Shown piece by piece: positions 10,814 through 21,194 of a stretch of 64,000 nt of DNA. The notes below the pieces were generated by a model. It saw nothing but the letters and a program-made list of their open reading frames with translations, was not told the origin of the DNA and did not search any database. How positions within the stretch are numbered: the stretch's first letter is position 1; each line of letters starts with the position of its first letter. The DNA is taken from NCBI GenBank assembly GCA_946902985.2, contig OX336389.2:1291760792-1291824791 (forward strand), in the 5' to 3' direction. This stretch comes from Meconema thalassinum. Lineage: Eukaryota > Arthropoda > Insecta > Orthoptera > Tettigoniidae. Made by a program: the position numbers and the translations under genes.

Positions 10814-10872
10814 CGAGTCGCGCAAACACAAGTCTTAATAACATGTTCATGTCCTCCCTGGATTATCCATAG

Positions 10873-11260
10873 CCGCCTCGTTGAGTAGTGCCTGGCATTC
10901 TTGGCTGTCACCACGGAGGCCCAGGTTCGATTCCCGGCTCTGCCAGGAAATGTAATTCTAGTCTGAGTGTTGAAACGGGGAACACTCTGCCTTGTGAGGT
11001 AAAACTAAGAAGAGGTGGGTTCGATTCCTGCCTCAGCTATCCTGGAAGTGGTTCCTCGTGGTTTTCCATTTCTACATGAGTCAAATTAGGGGATGGTAAC
11101 TTAAGGCCACGACCGATTCCTACCAAAATCCTACCTCAATTACAAGTACACACACTGGTACGGACATCACAGAGACAATCAGACAAATTCTACACACACC
11201 CACGTACACGGGGCTACATGACCACGGAGTTGCAAAGCCTCTAAAAGAATACACAACAAC
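10873..11260 (+). mobile_element. SINE family A, complete copy with 12-bp TSD
   Basis: 388 bp bracketed by perfect GATTATCCATAG repeats at 10861-10872 and 11261-11272, so this copy defines family A. Order: a tRNA-like head with CCAGGTTCGATTCCCGGC; a second tRNA-like unit that begins near the GTTGAAACGGGGAACAC stretch and ends with GGTGGGTTCGATTCCTGCC then TCAGC; the central domain (GTGGTTTTCCATTTCTACAT); a region rich in ACACAC; and a tail CAAAGCCTCTAAAAGAATAC followed by an AC-rich end. Confidence 0.93.
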
Positions 11261-11475
11261 GATTATCCATAGTTTTCCTCATGCATCACACTGTCACGTG
11301 CAACATTGAATTTAAGCAAAATACCACAGCGAACTTAAACTACACAAGATATAGGCGATTCTTTAATCGAGATAGCTTTTGGGAGCAAAGTCTGTCCTTC
11401 AACGAAGGACCTAAACATATAATAATTGAAGAACTATTTAGCAATAAATATAACAAACAGCGGGTAAAGAAACAT

Positions 11476-11544
11476 GGAATATGCAGGAATCGAACTACGG
11501 ATCTCTGGAGAAAAGTCATCTTCTTAACCACAAGACGAAGTGGC
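11476..11544 (-). repeat. tRNA-like segment (pseudo-tRNA or SINE head)
   Basis: The minus strand reads GCCACTTCGTCTTGTGGTTA, then an anticodon-arm-like stretch, then GTAGTTCGATTCCTGCATAT. A and B box-like elements are spaced as in a tRNA, but the acceptor stem does not pair well (GCCACTT against ATATTCC). It is more likely an orphan SINE head or pseudo-tRNA than a gene. Confidence 0.5.
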
Positions 11545-11779
11545 TTCCTTCGAGCAGTTCGTTTAATAGCGATATGTGCAGAAAGCAACGGGGAGGACTG
11601 TGTCGATCCAGACTGCAAGAAACTGCCTCCACAAAGACAATGTAGCCTTCAGGCCTCCAACACAGATCACCACCGCTAAGAGCCCAGCACCGTGACGCCA
11701 GAAACAAAATAGACAAGAGGGGACTGGAACAAAGGCGTGAGAACTTCATTTCTGACAAGTGCAGGATTTGTCTGATGAG

Positions 11780-12200
11780 AGAAGTGGGTTGGTGATAGGG
11801 CATCATGAGCTAACTTCGTCGAGGGCAATATCTTAGGGCTTCGCATTACTGGTACAGGATACTCCGATCCATTGTTCAGTCCTCCCGCCACCATGTGGGC
11901 AATGGGGTCGTCTTTTGAGACGACAACTCGTGTACCCAACCTCCATCACGTCAACACCCTCCTCCAGGAGACTGGCATTTACAGAATGGAATGGCCTGCG
12001 ATGTCTTCCAGATATGAACCAATTTGAGCATGAAGATATGTGTGATATGTGTGATATCACAAAAACCCATCCCGCACCCTACCCGACCTCAGGAGAGCCA
12101 CTGTAGAAGAGTGGGAAGGACAATGCCAGGAACTCCTCGAGCACCTTGTAAGAAGCATGCCAAGGGTCCATGCATGCTCCAATGCAAGGCGGGAGTAGCA
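11780..12200 (+). pseudogene. Second Tc1-like transposase relic
   Basis: One frame reads VNTLLQETGIYRMEWPAMSS then a stop. After further stops another frame reads LRRATVEEWEGQCQELLEH followed by LVRSMPRVHACSNARRE. These match the last third of Tc1-type transposases: the WPAxSPDLN block and the C-terminal helix with the SMPRR.. motif. The GIxRMEWPA block is shared with 8408-8818, suggesting related source elements, but this copy has no catalytic first aspartate region in frame. Confidence 0.75.
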
Positions 12201-12239
12201 TAGCAATGTCACCCAGAATGACGTTTTGATCGATTTAAA

Positions 12240-12863
12240 TTAACTGTCTTTGTTTTGGCCATCATGTGTACACTAAAGTCTTGGATTCATAAGTTCACTG
12301 CTCCCATGAAACTTTGGACAACATGCTTGCACTCAAACCCAAGTAACGCAAACTTTTTTCGTTGAATATAAAACCATCTATTGAAGAATCACTATGCTAT
12401 ATCCAATTTATCCTTAAGGTATGGAGATGTAATACACAGTACGTACATAGTCTAAAGGATGCAGAAATAATTCGATCGACAAAGCCCAAGAAATGATAGC
12501 TTACAGTAGGTGAAGGGCATTCTAACCATTTTAATAACGACAATGGGGAGATGAAAAAAATAAATTTGTACTGATGTGTACAAGATTCTGAAATAAAATA
12601 CATCATGAAAGGCGATGGAGGGTATCATTTCTTTAGGCTGGAATAAATTTCAACAGTGTTCAAAATGTTGATGCCATCTGGATTCAAAAATCTATCTGCA
12701 TTCGGATTATAATCCCGTTGGAATATAAATTTGCAGCATGTCAAATGTTAAAATATCATGTTATGTATATCTTAGTAATACATTTGAAAATTTATACTGA
12801 TTTTACAATTTTATCAAAATAAATCTGAATTCATATCTTCTCATCAATAACTTCCACAAAATG
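12240..12863. other. No recognised feature; AT-rich
   Basis: No repeat, RNA or coding signal was seen. Confidence 0.5.
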
Positions 12864-12944
12864 TATTATTATTATTATTATTATCGTTATGGTTATTATT
12901 ATGATTGTCGTTATTGGGATTATTATTATTATCATTATTATTAT
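12864..12944. repeat. (ATT)n microsatellite, interrupted
   Basis: ATT units with scattered CGT/GGG interruptions. Confidence 0.9.
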
Positions 12945-13154
12945 GTATTCATCAAGCATATTCTTCTTGCAGGTCACCTCATCTTTGAATGGGACGGTTT
13001 CTGTTATAATGGTGAGTAGTAGTCATAATTTTTGAAATACCTGGGTTCTCTCCCAGAGCTTAGGCGGAAGAGCAGTTGCAATGTCTGCTATTTATTTCCA
13101 AGCAATCTACAGCAGATACAGGGAGAATAATAGTGTAATAGGAGATTGAGCAAG

Positions 13155-13160
13155 TGATGG

Positions 13161-13204
<44 letters not shown>

Positions 13205-13205
13205 G
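13155..13205. repeat. (GAT)n microsatellite
   Basis: About 15 GAT units with few interruptions. Confidence 0.9.
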
Positions 13206-13740
13206 TCATAATGAATAATGTTACTGAGTTGATTCGTAACGTGTGGTGAGGGGAAGCAAGTCTAGCAGTGCTAGTCTTGAATATTTTTGAAATGGATTAT
13301 AATATACTTGCTGTTACTTTTCTAAAAGAAAGAAACGTTTGAATAGCCAGTTTCGTGACTGTGGAAAACTGTTTGAGTGTTTGTATCTGCTGTAGTTTCC
13401 ATGGAAATAAATAAGAAGCGTTACTTTGAGTTTCCTTGTGCTGCAACGTGGAGATGATACCTGTTACTATCCCAATGATGGGATGGGATGGCAGTCACTG
13501 TCATCAATGTACAGCTGCCACCTCACTGTCTATAACTGTGAAGCTCTATTCATGTGTACACTTCCAAAATACCAGCCTTTTCTTAAACCTATCCAAATTT
13601 CTCTTAAACAACATCTATCGTTTTAATGTCAAGTTTAATGGTCAATCGGCCAACATCCTTGTTCATCGTGAGGGAATATACGGATTTGAACGGCCAAAAT
13701 GTCCGAAAAGGTACGTTTTCTTTATTTGCTGCTTCTACTT
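13206..13740. other. No recognised feature
   Basis: Open frames of up to 147 codons start here, but they run through the adjacent trinucleotide repeat, which inflates their length. No motif supports translation. Confidence 0.5.
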
Positions 13741-13741
13741 T

Positions 13742-13785
<44 letters not shown>

Positions 13786-13804
13786 GCTGCTGCTGCTGTT
13801 GTTG
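13742..13804. repeat. (TTG)n/(CTG)n trinucleotide repeat
   Basis: About 20 uninterrupted TTG/CTG units. It would read as poly-Gln, poly-Leu or poly-Cys depending on frame, with no coding context. Confidence 0.95.
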
Positions 13805-13875
13805 CACAACCAAGCACACGGAGCTGATTACCATGGCATCCTTAATACCGAGTTAAAACTCCAAGAGTGGGCTTG

Positions 13876-14127
13876 GTAATAATAATAATAATAATAATAA
13901 TGATAATAATGTTATTGGTCTTACGTCCCTTTTAACTACTGCGGTCCTTAGAGACGCCGGGGTTCTGGATTTTTCCCCGAAGGGGATCTTAAACGTGCCA
14001 ATAAATCTACTGACACGGCTCCCTCACATTTAAGCACCCTCAAATGCCAACTGACTGCGCCGGTATTCGATCCCGCTATCTTGGACTCAGCAGGCGAGAA
14101 CGTTACCGCTGAGCCACGCAGCCAGTC
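13876..14127 (-). mobile_element. SINE family C, near full length, with (AAT)n tail
   Basis: On the minus strand it begins GACTGGCTGCGTGGCTCAGC and has a B-box-like region ahead of CGGCGCAGTCAGTTGGC. It continues with AGTAGATTTATTGGCACGTT and AAGATCCCCTTCGGGG, and ends in ACGTAAGACC followed by ATTATT. On the plus strand the tail is an AAT run at about 13876-13911. This copy shows that AAT/ATT tracts are the 3' tail of family C. Confidence 0.88.
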
Positions 14128-14600
14128 AAGTGTTCATCAGCGCCATGTTCTTGGATGACTGTTGAAGATCTGAGCTGTACTAAATGTGACTAGAACTAGG
14201 ATAGAGAAGTAGGCGGCCAAGACCTGTGATTCGTACCATTTCGATATTTACCTGGAATTGAAATTGTAAACCTACCTTTCTTCTCAGATATCCGCACGAG
14301 ACTTCCAATTCATCCATTGTACTGGGGTTAAAATCTTGTATGACTGTCAGGACGGTGAACTAACAAACTTCTCTTTCGACAAAGGCAACGGCATAAACGG
14401 ATCAAGTTTCTTCAATTAGCTATGTTTCACTGATGCGTTTTAACAATGAAAGCGAACCAAATAGAAACAAGTATTGCGATGCAACACGCCAACAACACCA
14501 ACACCAACACCTTGCCTTTTTTTAAACATGCAACAACACGGCCCGTTACGGATCCACAAGACACAGCCTACAGGTGGAAATGAATATCGAATTTTATTTT
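14128..14600. other. No recognised feature
   Basis: No repeat match or coding support was seen. There is a short CAACACCAACACCAACACC run near 14487. Confidence 0.5.
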
Positions 14601-14630
14601 TTTCAGTCGGTCAACACGATTGTAGCCAAT

Positions 14631-14696
14631 TGTGAGGGGTTATTCCCTAACCGAATCTCTTGGCTTCACGATTTGCCTGACTAGCCGTGAACATTA
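14631..14696 (+). repeat. Inverted repeat bracketing the RT relic, left copy
   Basis: Contains GGGTTATTCCCTAACCGAAT, CTCTTGGCTTCACGATTTGC and CTGACTAGCCGTGAACATTA. It recurs in reverse complement at 15635-15704. It directly follows a CAGTCGGTCAACAC motif at about 14604. Confidence 0.85.
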
Positions 14697-14729
14697 TTGA
14701 ACCATAGGCAAGGACAAGGAAGTGTGTTA

Positions 14730-15614
14730 TCCCCTATACTGTTTATAACTGTCATGGATGAAATCCACTAGAGTGTGAAACGAAGAATGGGAAGCAAGGA
14801 GACGTAAGGCCTTACTCTTTGCCGACGACATAGTAATATGGGGAGAAAATGAAATAGAAGTGCAAGAACAAGTTACTGTATGGAATCAAGAGATAGAGAA
14901 ATATGGAATGAAAATAAGTGTGGAGAAGAGTAAGACTGTAGTGATGACAAGAAACAAGAGACAAGGAAGACAGAATCTCTTGGAAATCCATTGGAAATGG
15001 TAAAAAGCTTTAAGTATTTGGGGAGCATACTTACAGAAGATGGTACAATAAATTAAGAAATTGGAAAGAGAATCCAACAAGCTAATGGGTTTTACCAGTG
15101 TGTGAGAAGTTTAGTATGGAACCAGAAAGTCCCAGAGAAATGCAAGAAAGTTCTATTCTCAATGTATTACACACCAAATTTGACATATGCAGCAGGTACT
15201 TAGACCACAACAAAACGCGATGAAAGCCGAATCCAAGGAGCCGAGATGAAGTTCCTCAGAGGAATAAATGGGAAGACACGGAGGGATGAAATCAGAAATG
15301 TGGACATTAGGGAGAGAACTGGGTTCCCAAAACTGCAAGACAAGATAGAGACCAGTAAGCTGAAGTGGTGCGGACATATGATGAGAATGGAAGAATATAG
15401 AGTACCAAAAAGAATATTTAGGGAGAAAATACCAGGAAGAAGACCACGAGGAAGGTCCAGAAAGAGGTGGATAGATACGGTGAAGGAAAGCACAGAGAAA
15501 AGAGGAGTAAAAGAAAATGAAGTATTGAAAGAAGGAAATGAATGGTGGAGGGATAGAAAACTGTGGAGGTCCTTGATTCGCAACCCGACCCAGGGAACTG
15601 GAAACGGGAAATGA
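14730..15614 (+). pseudogene. Non-LTR retrotransposon reverse-transcriptase relic
   Basis: After a degraded start a frame reads LLFADDIVIWGENE, the FADD form of the reverse-transcriptase active-site motif, then EKYGMKISVEKSK and TVVMTR. After a frameshift FKYLGS-like sequence appears. The 3' part, open from 15246 to 15614, reads LKFLRGINGKTRRDEIRN, ETSKLKWCGHMMRMEEYRV then GRRPRGRSRKRWID. This KxxWxGHxxRM...RPRGRPxxRW tail is common behind RTE-like and related LINE reverse transcriptases. Frameshifts and stops mean it is inactive, and the clade is uncertain. Confidence 0.8.
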
Positions 15615-15634
15615 AGAAGTATAAACCATAGGCC

Positions 15635-15704
15635 TAATGTTCACGGCTAGTCAGGCAAATCGTGAAGCCAAAAGATTCGATTAGCGAATAACCCATCACA
15701 ATTT
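15635..15704 (-). repeat. Inverted repeat bracketing the RT relic, right copy
   Basis: Reverse complement of 14631-14696, essentially identical over the central ~38 bp (CTTCACGATTTGCCTGACTA and onward). Confidence 0.85.
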
Positions 15705-15734
15705 TGTATATGAGCTATTAGGCTATAGTATAAA

Positions 15735-15842
15735 TAGGCTGCGTGGTGCAGCGGTAACGTTCCCGCCTTCTGTCCCCAACGTTGCAGGATCGAATCCTGG
15801 CGCAGTCAGTTAGCCTTTGAAGGTGCGCAAATGCGAAGGAGC
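15735..15842 (+). mobile_element. SINE family C, 5' part
   Basis: Head with GGCTGCGTGGTGCAGCGGTA and GGATCGAATCCTGGCGCAGT, then GCGCAAATGCGAAGGAGCC. Similarity to family C then stops. Confidence 0.8.
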
Positions 15843-16063
15843 CAATAATTTGACTGAGGGTGTCATCGCGTGGCCGGTGCAATGACACCCTCAGTCGCGT
15901 TATCTTAATTTTCGACCACGGGGCACTATTTCTTCTGCCATGGAGCTACTAGGCTGTGCGCACCTCATTCCAACCCTCATCTACGATTTCACGTGCTTGG
16001 TGGAGCCGGGAATTGAATCCGAGACCTCCTAGTTAAGAGACAAAGGTGTTACCCCGCTAGAAT
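15843..16063 (-). repeat. Unclassified segment ending in a tRNA-like head
   Basis: A short self-inverse segment (TGACTGAGGGTGTCAT against ATGACACCCTCAGTC near 15853-15893) precedes a minus-strand tRNA-like part at about 15995-16063, with GGTCTCGGATTCAATTCCCG. It is probably a SINE of another family read on the minus strand. Confidence 0.5.
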
Positions 16064-16407
16064 CATAAATACAGATGTGATACTCCGATGACATGGCGGG
16101 ATGAACAAGGATAATGAGGCCTGGAGTTCTAGTGCTAGGATTCATGGTCGTTCTCCAAGGCCCTGAAATTGTTATTCAACATTGAAGTTTGATTCTATTA
16201 CTGTACGTTGGAATTTGAAACAGGGAAACATGTAACTGAAAGTGAGGTTCTGCAGTCAGAGAAAGCTGGCCTTGCGAGGCAGAAGGCGCGACTGTGCTAA
16301 GTGAGAGAATTCGCTTGTACACTCTAAGTGGAACTGTGCTTCCTTTCCTACAACTGTGACATCCACATTTTATCCTATTGATTATACTGTATTATAGAAA
16401 ATATGTA

Positions 16408-16775
16408 TCAACCGACAGTAGTGGCTACGCTGGCTAAAGCGCAGCATTAGGTCATGGGGCCAAGCTCTCTGCTGACTCGGTAGACGCGTGGGTTCGAGCC
16501 CCACCGTCGGCCGTCCTTGAAATGGGTTTCCGTGGTTTCCCATTTTCAACACCAGGCAAATGCTGGGATGGTACCTTCTGACAGGCCGCGGCCGATTCCT
16601 TCCACTTCCTTGCCCAGTTTCATTCACCATCATTCATTTCATCTCTCATTAACTTCTCTCATGAGGTTGGCGTCAGGAAGGTCATCCGGACGTAAAAACC
16701 ATCGCCACAAAGACTTCCATCGCATCTTATCCCCGACCCCGTTGATAAACGGGAATAATAAGGGGTGGACATACA
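16408..16775 (+). mobile_element. SINE family G, complete copy with 13-bp TSD
   Basis: Flanked by perfect TAGAAAATATGTA repeats at 16395-16407 and 16776-16788, giving a 368-bp family G reference copy. It has a tRNA-like head (GGCTAAAGCGCAGC, GGGTTCGAGCCCCACC), a GGCCGTCCTTGAAATGGG linker, the central domain shared with family A (GTGGTTTCCCATTTTCAACA, GGCAAATGCTGGGATGGTA), then TCATCCGGACGTAAAAACC and the GATAAACGGGAATAATAAGG end. Confidence 0.92.
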
Positions 16776-16862
16776 TAGAAAATATGTAACAACGAATTAC
16801 GCATTTTGCCTTAATACAACGTGAATTGTGTTTAATGTCGTAGCTTCTAGTATGGGACGGAC

Positions 16863-17012
16863 GGAAGGAAGTTTTACGTGACCTTTAATCTCGCGATCAT
16901 GAGCCACGGGACCTCCTTTTTACGTGGAATCCGAACTACAGGGCATGACATTTCACTTTGAAAATCTCACATGCATTGACCGGGAATTGAACCCGGTCCG
17001 CCGTGGTGAGAC
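16863..17012 (-). mobile_element. SINE family D, 5'-truncated
   Basis: The minus strand contains CACCACGGCGGACCGGGTTC, AATTCCCGGTCAATGCATG, GAGATTTTCAAAGTGAAATG and the AAAAGGAGGTCCCGTGGCTC to AAACTTCCTTCC end. The first part of the head is replaced by unrelated sequence. Confidence 0.85.
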
Positions 17013-17138
17013 TTCTTGTTAGGTTATGGCAGGCGGGCAACATCCCCCTGTCAAGAGTCAGATGCACTGCATGGTGATGCTGATTGTCGATAAGATTGTG
17101 GGTGGCTTCTAAAGAATTACGGTTAATTGTATTTCGTG

Positions 17139-17252
17139 ATAATAATAATAATAATAATAATAATAATATGTTTCCAATGTCCTTTTGAATTGCTGTGGCT
17201 TACAGTGTCGTCAGGGTGATAGAATTCCGACCCGAAGGGATTCTTAAACAAG
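17139..17252 (-). mobile_element. SINE family C, 3' half with (AAT)n tail
   Basis: The minus strand reads AAGAATCCCTTCGGGTCGGA then GACGACACTGTAAGCCACAG and ends in an ATT tract (plus-strand AAT run 17139-17167). The head is absent. Confidence 0.7.
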
Positions 17253-17260
17253 ATTAAAAC

Positions 17261-18600
17261 AAGAAGTTCCGTGAAGAACTATACAGCCAACTTGTCATGC
17301 CAATGATTATTCTACAGAATATGAACCTATCTAGAATAATGACGAAATTAAGTTGGTAATATCGAAATATCTAATTAGTTCAAAATATACCTGCTATAAT
17401 GTAGCCTAATAGAGCACTACAGTTGGCAGCCCTGGTGACTGAATATATTCTTAGTTCCATCTCTTATGGTACAGAATACAACATTTGGTTGAAGTCCAAT
17501 GGACGTTACATGCAGTTAGACACTGGATCTATCAGCACGCGTAAAAGCATGTTGGCAACAATGTCATGTTATGATATCTTGTTGTGCCAATTTTGGATGA
17601 AATCCATTTGTTAGTATAGAAGTTACATGTATTTTAAAATTGGACATATCAGCAGGCATAGAATCATGTTGGCAGCACTGCCTTGTATTAATTACTCCAA
17701 ATTAATCTAGAATGTCAGGTGCTATACGTGTGCAAAGTATAGAGCTGTTGGCTTGCATAAGTTACTTTCTGATATATTGATATTAGGGTAAAAAAATTAG
17801 ACAGCATTTATTAACAGTTGGCAGCCCTGATTGCTCTTAACAATACTTATAGTCGTATCTGTTATGGTACACATAGCACATACGAAATTTGGTTGAAATC
17901 CAACTGATAGTATAGAAGTTACATGTATTTAAAAATTGGTACTATCAGCAGGCTTATAATCATGTTGGTAGAACTGACGTATATAAGTTACTCCAAATTA
18001 ATCCAAAATGTCAGAATATACGTGTGCATAGTTTAAAGCTGTTGGCTTGCATACTTTCTGATATATTGGTATTTGGATAAAAAAAATATAGAGAACAATT
18101 ATTAACAGTTGGCAGCCCTGGTGGCTCTTAAGAATACGCTCAGTCATATCTGTTTATGTACAGATATTACATACAAAATTTGGCTGAAATCCAATTGATA
18201 GTGTAGAAGTTATATGCATTTAAACATTGGACCTATCAGAAGGCTTAAAATTATTTTGGCAACACTGTCATGATTGGCCTCCTGGAAATTCAACTGATAT
18301 AGTCTTATCTACATGTGAGCCAATTTTGGAATAGCTCCCATGCATACCTTGCAATATATCCAACATGGAGCTCTAATTTCTAGTGCGTTTTTTCAGCAGT
18401 TGGTAGCACTGACATCATTTTCAAATATGGACGTGAGATATTCCGGTGCACATCTTTACTCATACTAAATTTGGTTTTGATTTCTGCAGCCGTTTAGGAG
18501 TTGATACAGCCAGCCAGACAGACAGACACACATTTTCCCGGATCGATCTAATAAGTCTACTTTTTCCTCATTTTTGCAAAATGTGAAAAGTAGGCTAAAA
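17261..18600. repeat. Right arm of the large inverted repeat
   Basis: Reverse-complement match to 1-1172, through about 18400. The ~265-300-bp subunits recur at the TTGGTTGAAATCCAAYTGATA-type motif near 17485, 17592, 17890 and 18180. Outward of the paired region it continues with GCCAGCCAGACAGACAGACA and a hairpin-like CTACTTTTTCCTCATTTT / AAAATGTGAAAAGTAG at 18557-18596, which may be the true outer end of the repeat. Confidence 0.75.
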
Positions 18601-18758
18601 ATATACGTCACGGGAAATGTCGAATTGAAATAGGCTACCCTTAAATGATCTTAAACAGAGTCAGAATCAAAACAGCAATCTTGGGGTGAGACTCAACTCG
18701 ACAAAATGAAATCCAAAATGCACTATTAAGTCAATTTTTGCATATTTCAATCTTTAGG

Positions 18759-19064
18759 TTTTTGGGACATCTTAGTCATCAGCCCCGTGTAGTTGAGAGT
18801 GTGTTGCATTTGTCTGATAACCTGTTTTTTTTTTTTTTTTTTTTTGTGATGACTGTAGTAGGGGCAGGGATGTGATAGGTGCCCTGGGACTTGAAATAAG
18901 GTACTATCCCAGCATTTTCCAGGAGGGAGTGCGCAAAAATCCAGGGATAAACCATACTCAGGGTAGCCGCTGTCAACGCCGGAATTCAAACCTGCTATGT
19001 CCGGACTTGCTGCAGCTGCCCGCACAGACGTAGTGCACGATTTAACGAGCACGGTTACGCCGCA
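18759..19064 (-). mobile_element. SINE family A2 copy
   Basis: The minus strand contains a distinct head region (GTGCACTACGTCTGTGC-like), GCAGCAAGTCCGGACATAGC, a TTTGAATTCCGGCGTTGACA segment, CCTGAGTATGGTTTATCCC, a central-domain-like GGAAAATGCTGGGATAG and a family A-like tail ending at CCCAAAAA. A poly-T run at 18824-18845 interrupts the tail. Confidence 0.75.
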
Positions 19065-19269
19065 GGATGACCGTAGCTTTACTAGGCAGTGAGTTATACA
19101 GCCTAAAATTATATAGTCAAGATGGCTGTAGCACGTAGTTTTCAATCTGAAATTTCTGAAAAGAATACACCATTCATGCGGACCAAATGGATGGTTTGGA
19201 GATAGTAAACTCATCGCTATAGATCATTCAGGTGCTCAGTGCTTAACACTTAGGTCACCATATAATAAT

Positions 19270-19485
19270 GTCGTGTGGCCTCCTTCGAGGCCGAGTGCAA
19301 GTCTTTCTAGTTAAAGCCCGTGGGCAACCTGCGCATCTCAGTGAGGATGAAGTGATGATGAAAACGGCACATACACCCAGTCTCCAGGCCAGGGAATCAA
19401 CCACAGGAGATAAAATCCCTGGCCGGGAATCGAACCTGAGGCCCTGAGACTAACGTGCTAACCAATTCGCCACGTGGTCACCGTA
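19270..19485 (-). mobile_element. SINE family H (single copy in window)
   Basis: The minus strand has a tRNA-like head (GACCACGTGGCGAATTGGTT, GGTTCGATTCCCGGCCAGGG) and a body with TCCCTGGCCTGGAGACTGGG and TCATCATCACTTCATCC. The layout is SINE-like, but no second copy in the window confirms it. Confidence 0.6.
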
Positions 19486-19699
19486 CACTGAGGTCACTGA
19501 TATTTCACTTGTGTGTTCTGTCTGTACTAAGTTCCGTACTATTACAATGAATGGTCTAGTGTCAAAATCAAAATGGTGCTGCTGTGCAAATAGCAGCAAT
19601 GGTGCAACTGAATATATAAAAGTCAGGTATCACCAAGTAGAACGTGACGCGCGCCATTTTTTATGTTCGGTATAGCCGTTCGAAAGTTATAAAGAATTG

Positions 19700-19836
19700 T
19701 TGGTGATTCTGATAACCTATGTCCTGTAAAGTCTGTAGTAATGTGTAAATTTGTAATTCAGTTGACGATTGGGAAGGAGATGGCCATGGCCTGAAGTAGA
19801 AGTGGGAAACCACGGAAAACAACTTCCAGGATGGTT
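19700..19836 (-). mobile_element. SINE family A fragment
   Basis: Central domain and tail only on the minus strand (CCATCCTGGAAGTTGTTTTC, TGGTTTCCCACTTCTACTTC), abutting the tail of the fuller copy at 19837-20225. The stretch between the central domain and the GGCCATGGCC part is shortened. Confidence 0.8.
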
Positions 19837-20225
19837 GTTGTTGATTATTTAGGGACTTTACGATATCGTGATCATGTAGCCCCGTGTACTTGGGTGTGTG
19901 TAAAATTTGTCTGATTACCTGTGTCGCTATGATGTTTGCACTAGTATGTATACATTGAGGTAGGATTTGGGTAGGAAGTGGCCGTGGCCTCAAGTAAGGT
20001 ACCATCACGGCATTTGACTGGAGTAGAAGTGGGAAACCGTGGAAAACCACTATCAGGATGGCTGAGGTAGAAATTGAACCCGTCTCTTCTCAGTTTTGCC
20101 TCACGAGGCTGTGTGTACCCCGTTCCAGCCCTCTGACAAGAATTAAATTCCTTGGCAGTGCCGGGAATCGAACCCGGACCTCCGTGGTGTCAATCAAGAA
20201 TGTTACCCACTATGCATTGAGGCGG
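19837..20225 (-). mobile_element. SINE family A, near full length
   Basis: The minus strand runs from a head (GGTAACATTCTTGATTGACA, CCGGGTTCGATTCCCGGC) through the second tRNA-like unit and central domain to an AATCAACAACAA tail. About 389 bp, the same as the defined copy at 10873-11260. Confidence 0.88.
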
Positions 20226-21186
20226 AGTTACAAAGAGGGCATACAGATAGACGGGCAGCCGTACACACCAATTTCCCCACATTGTCCTCATAAACCTACT
20301 TTTCCTTTATTAATATCCTTAGTGATAAAAAATAGGCTAGAAATAGGCTAGGCTCAATAAACTAAATTTAAAAGTAAAATTCTGTGTGCTGAATTATTAA
20401 TCAAATATTCCGGAAGCTCTGTTACAAGCAGAGCAAACGTTTTCGTTGACACGAACATGTACAATTTCGAGAGCTTTGGGAGACTCAGTGCGTCAACCTT
20501 CCGGTGATCACGTCACGTTCGAAAATATAACACCGGTAGTCGCGTTGATGACAATGATTGCCCAATTTTTAAATGTGTATTTCAGTAGCTATTGTCAGTT
20601 TTAAAATATTGAATCTATATTTTATAAGAAGGATACAACATGTACTAATCATAGACAAAACATGAAATTCCAAATATTTTGGCACAGCAAGAAACACTTA
20701 CTTAATTTGAGCTTTTGTTAGAAATTTGGTAATATTTCCCGTACTGAGTAAAAACATGAAACATTTGCGAACAGGTGAGTATTTTTCTACAATTAAGTGT
20801 TCATAATATATTTAGTTTCCCAATTCTATACAATGCTATACCTATACAAGCAAACCAACGCAGTTCAAGTGCACTGTAGTTCCGTAAATAGTCGCGTTGA
20901 GTTCAGTTGTAATCCAAGTTAACTCTTTGATATGCCACTGACCCGCTAGTGGTCATTGATGTAACATTTCACAGTGATTGTAGTGGGGAGACTTTCTAGG
21001 AGAGGTTCTGAACAGTATGTACCAGAAGCTAGTGTATTATGTTTGCAGATATAAAACAAATGAACCTGGATTGCAATAGTAATCCACGCGACCTACGGAG
21101 GGTTAAATATTTAGCGAAGGAGCATCCGTTTATTTCGTTGGCCACAATCGCAAAACTAGACAACTCCCGACCAGAAGTAGTCTATA
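20226..21186. other. No recognised feature
   Basis: AT-rich. A segment with AACCTACTTTTCC / AAAAAATAGGCTAG near 20295-20345 resembles the hairpin at 18557-18596 but is too short to classify. The rest is unmatched. Confidence 0.45.
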
Positions 21187-21194
21187 CTGTATAG

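Noticed and set aside
13436..13879. 147-codon open frame on the plus strand.
   Set aside because: Its length depends on the (TTG/CTG)n tract; no domain, and other frames through the same tract are also open.
15159..15644. 161-codon minus-strand frame.
   Set aside because: It is the antisense shadow of the purine-rich 3' part of the LINE relic, which has recognisable protein on the plus strand.
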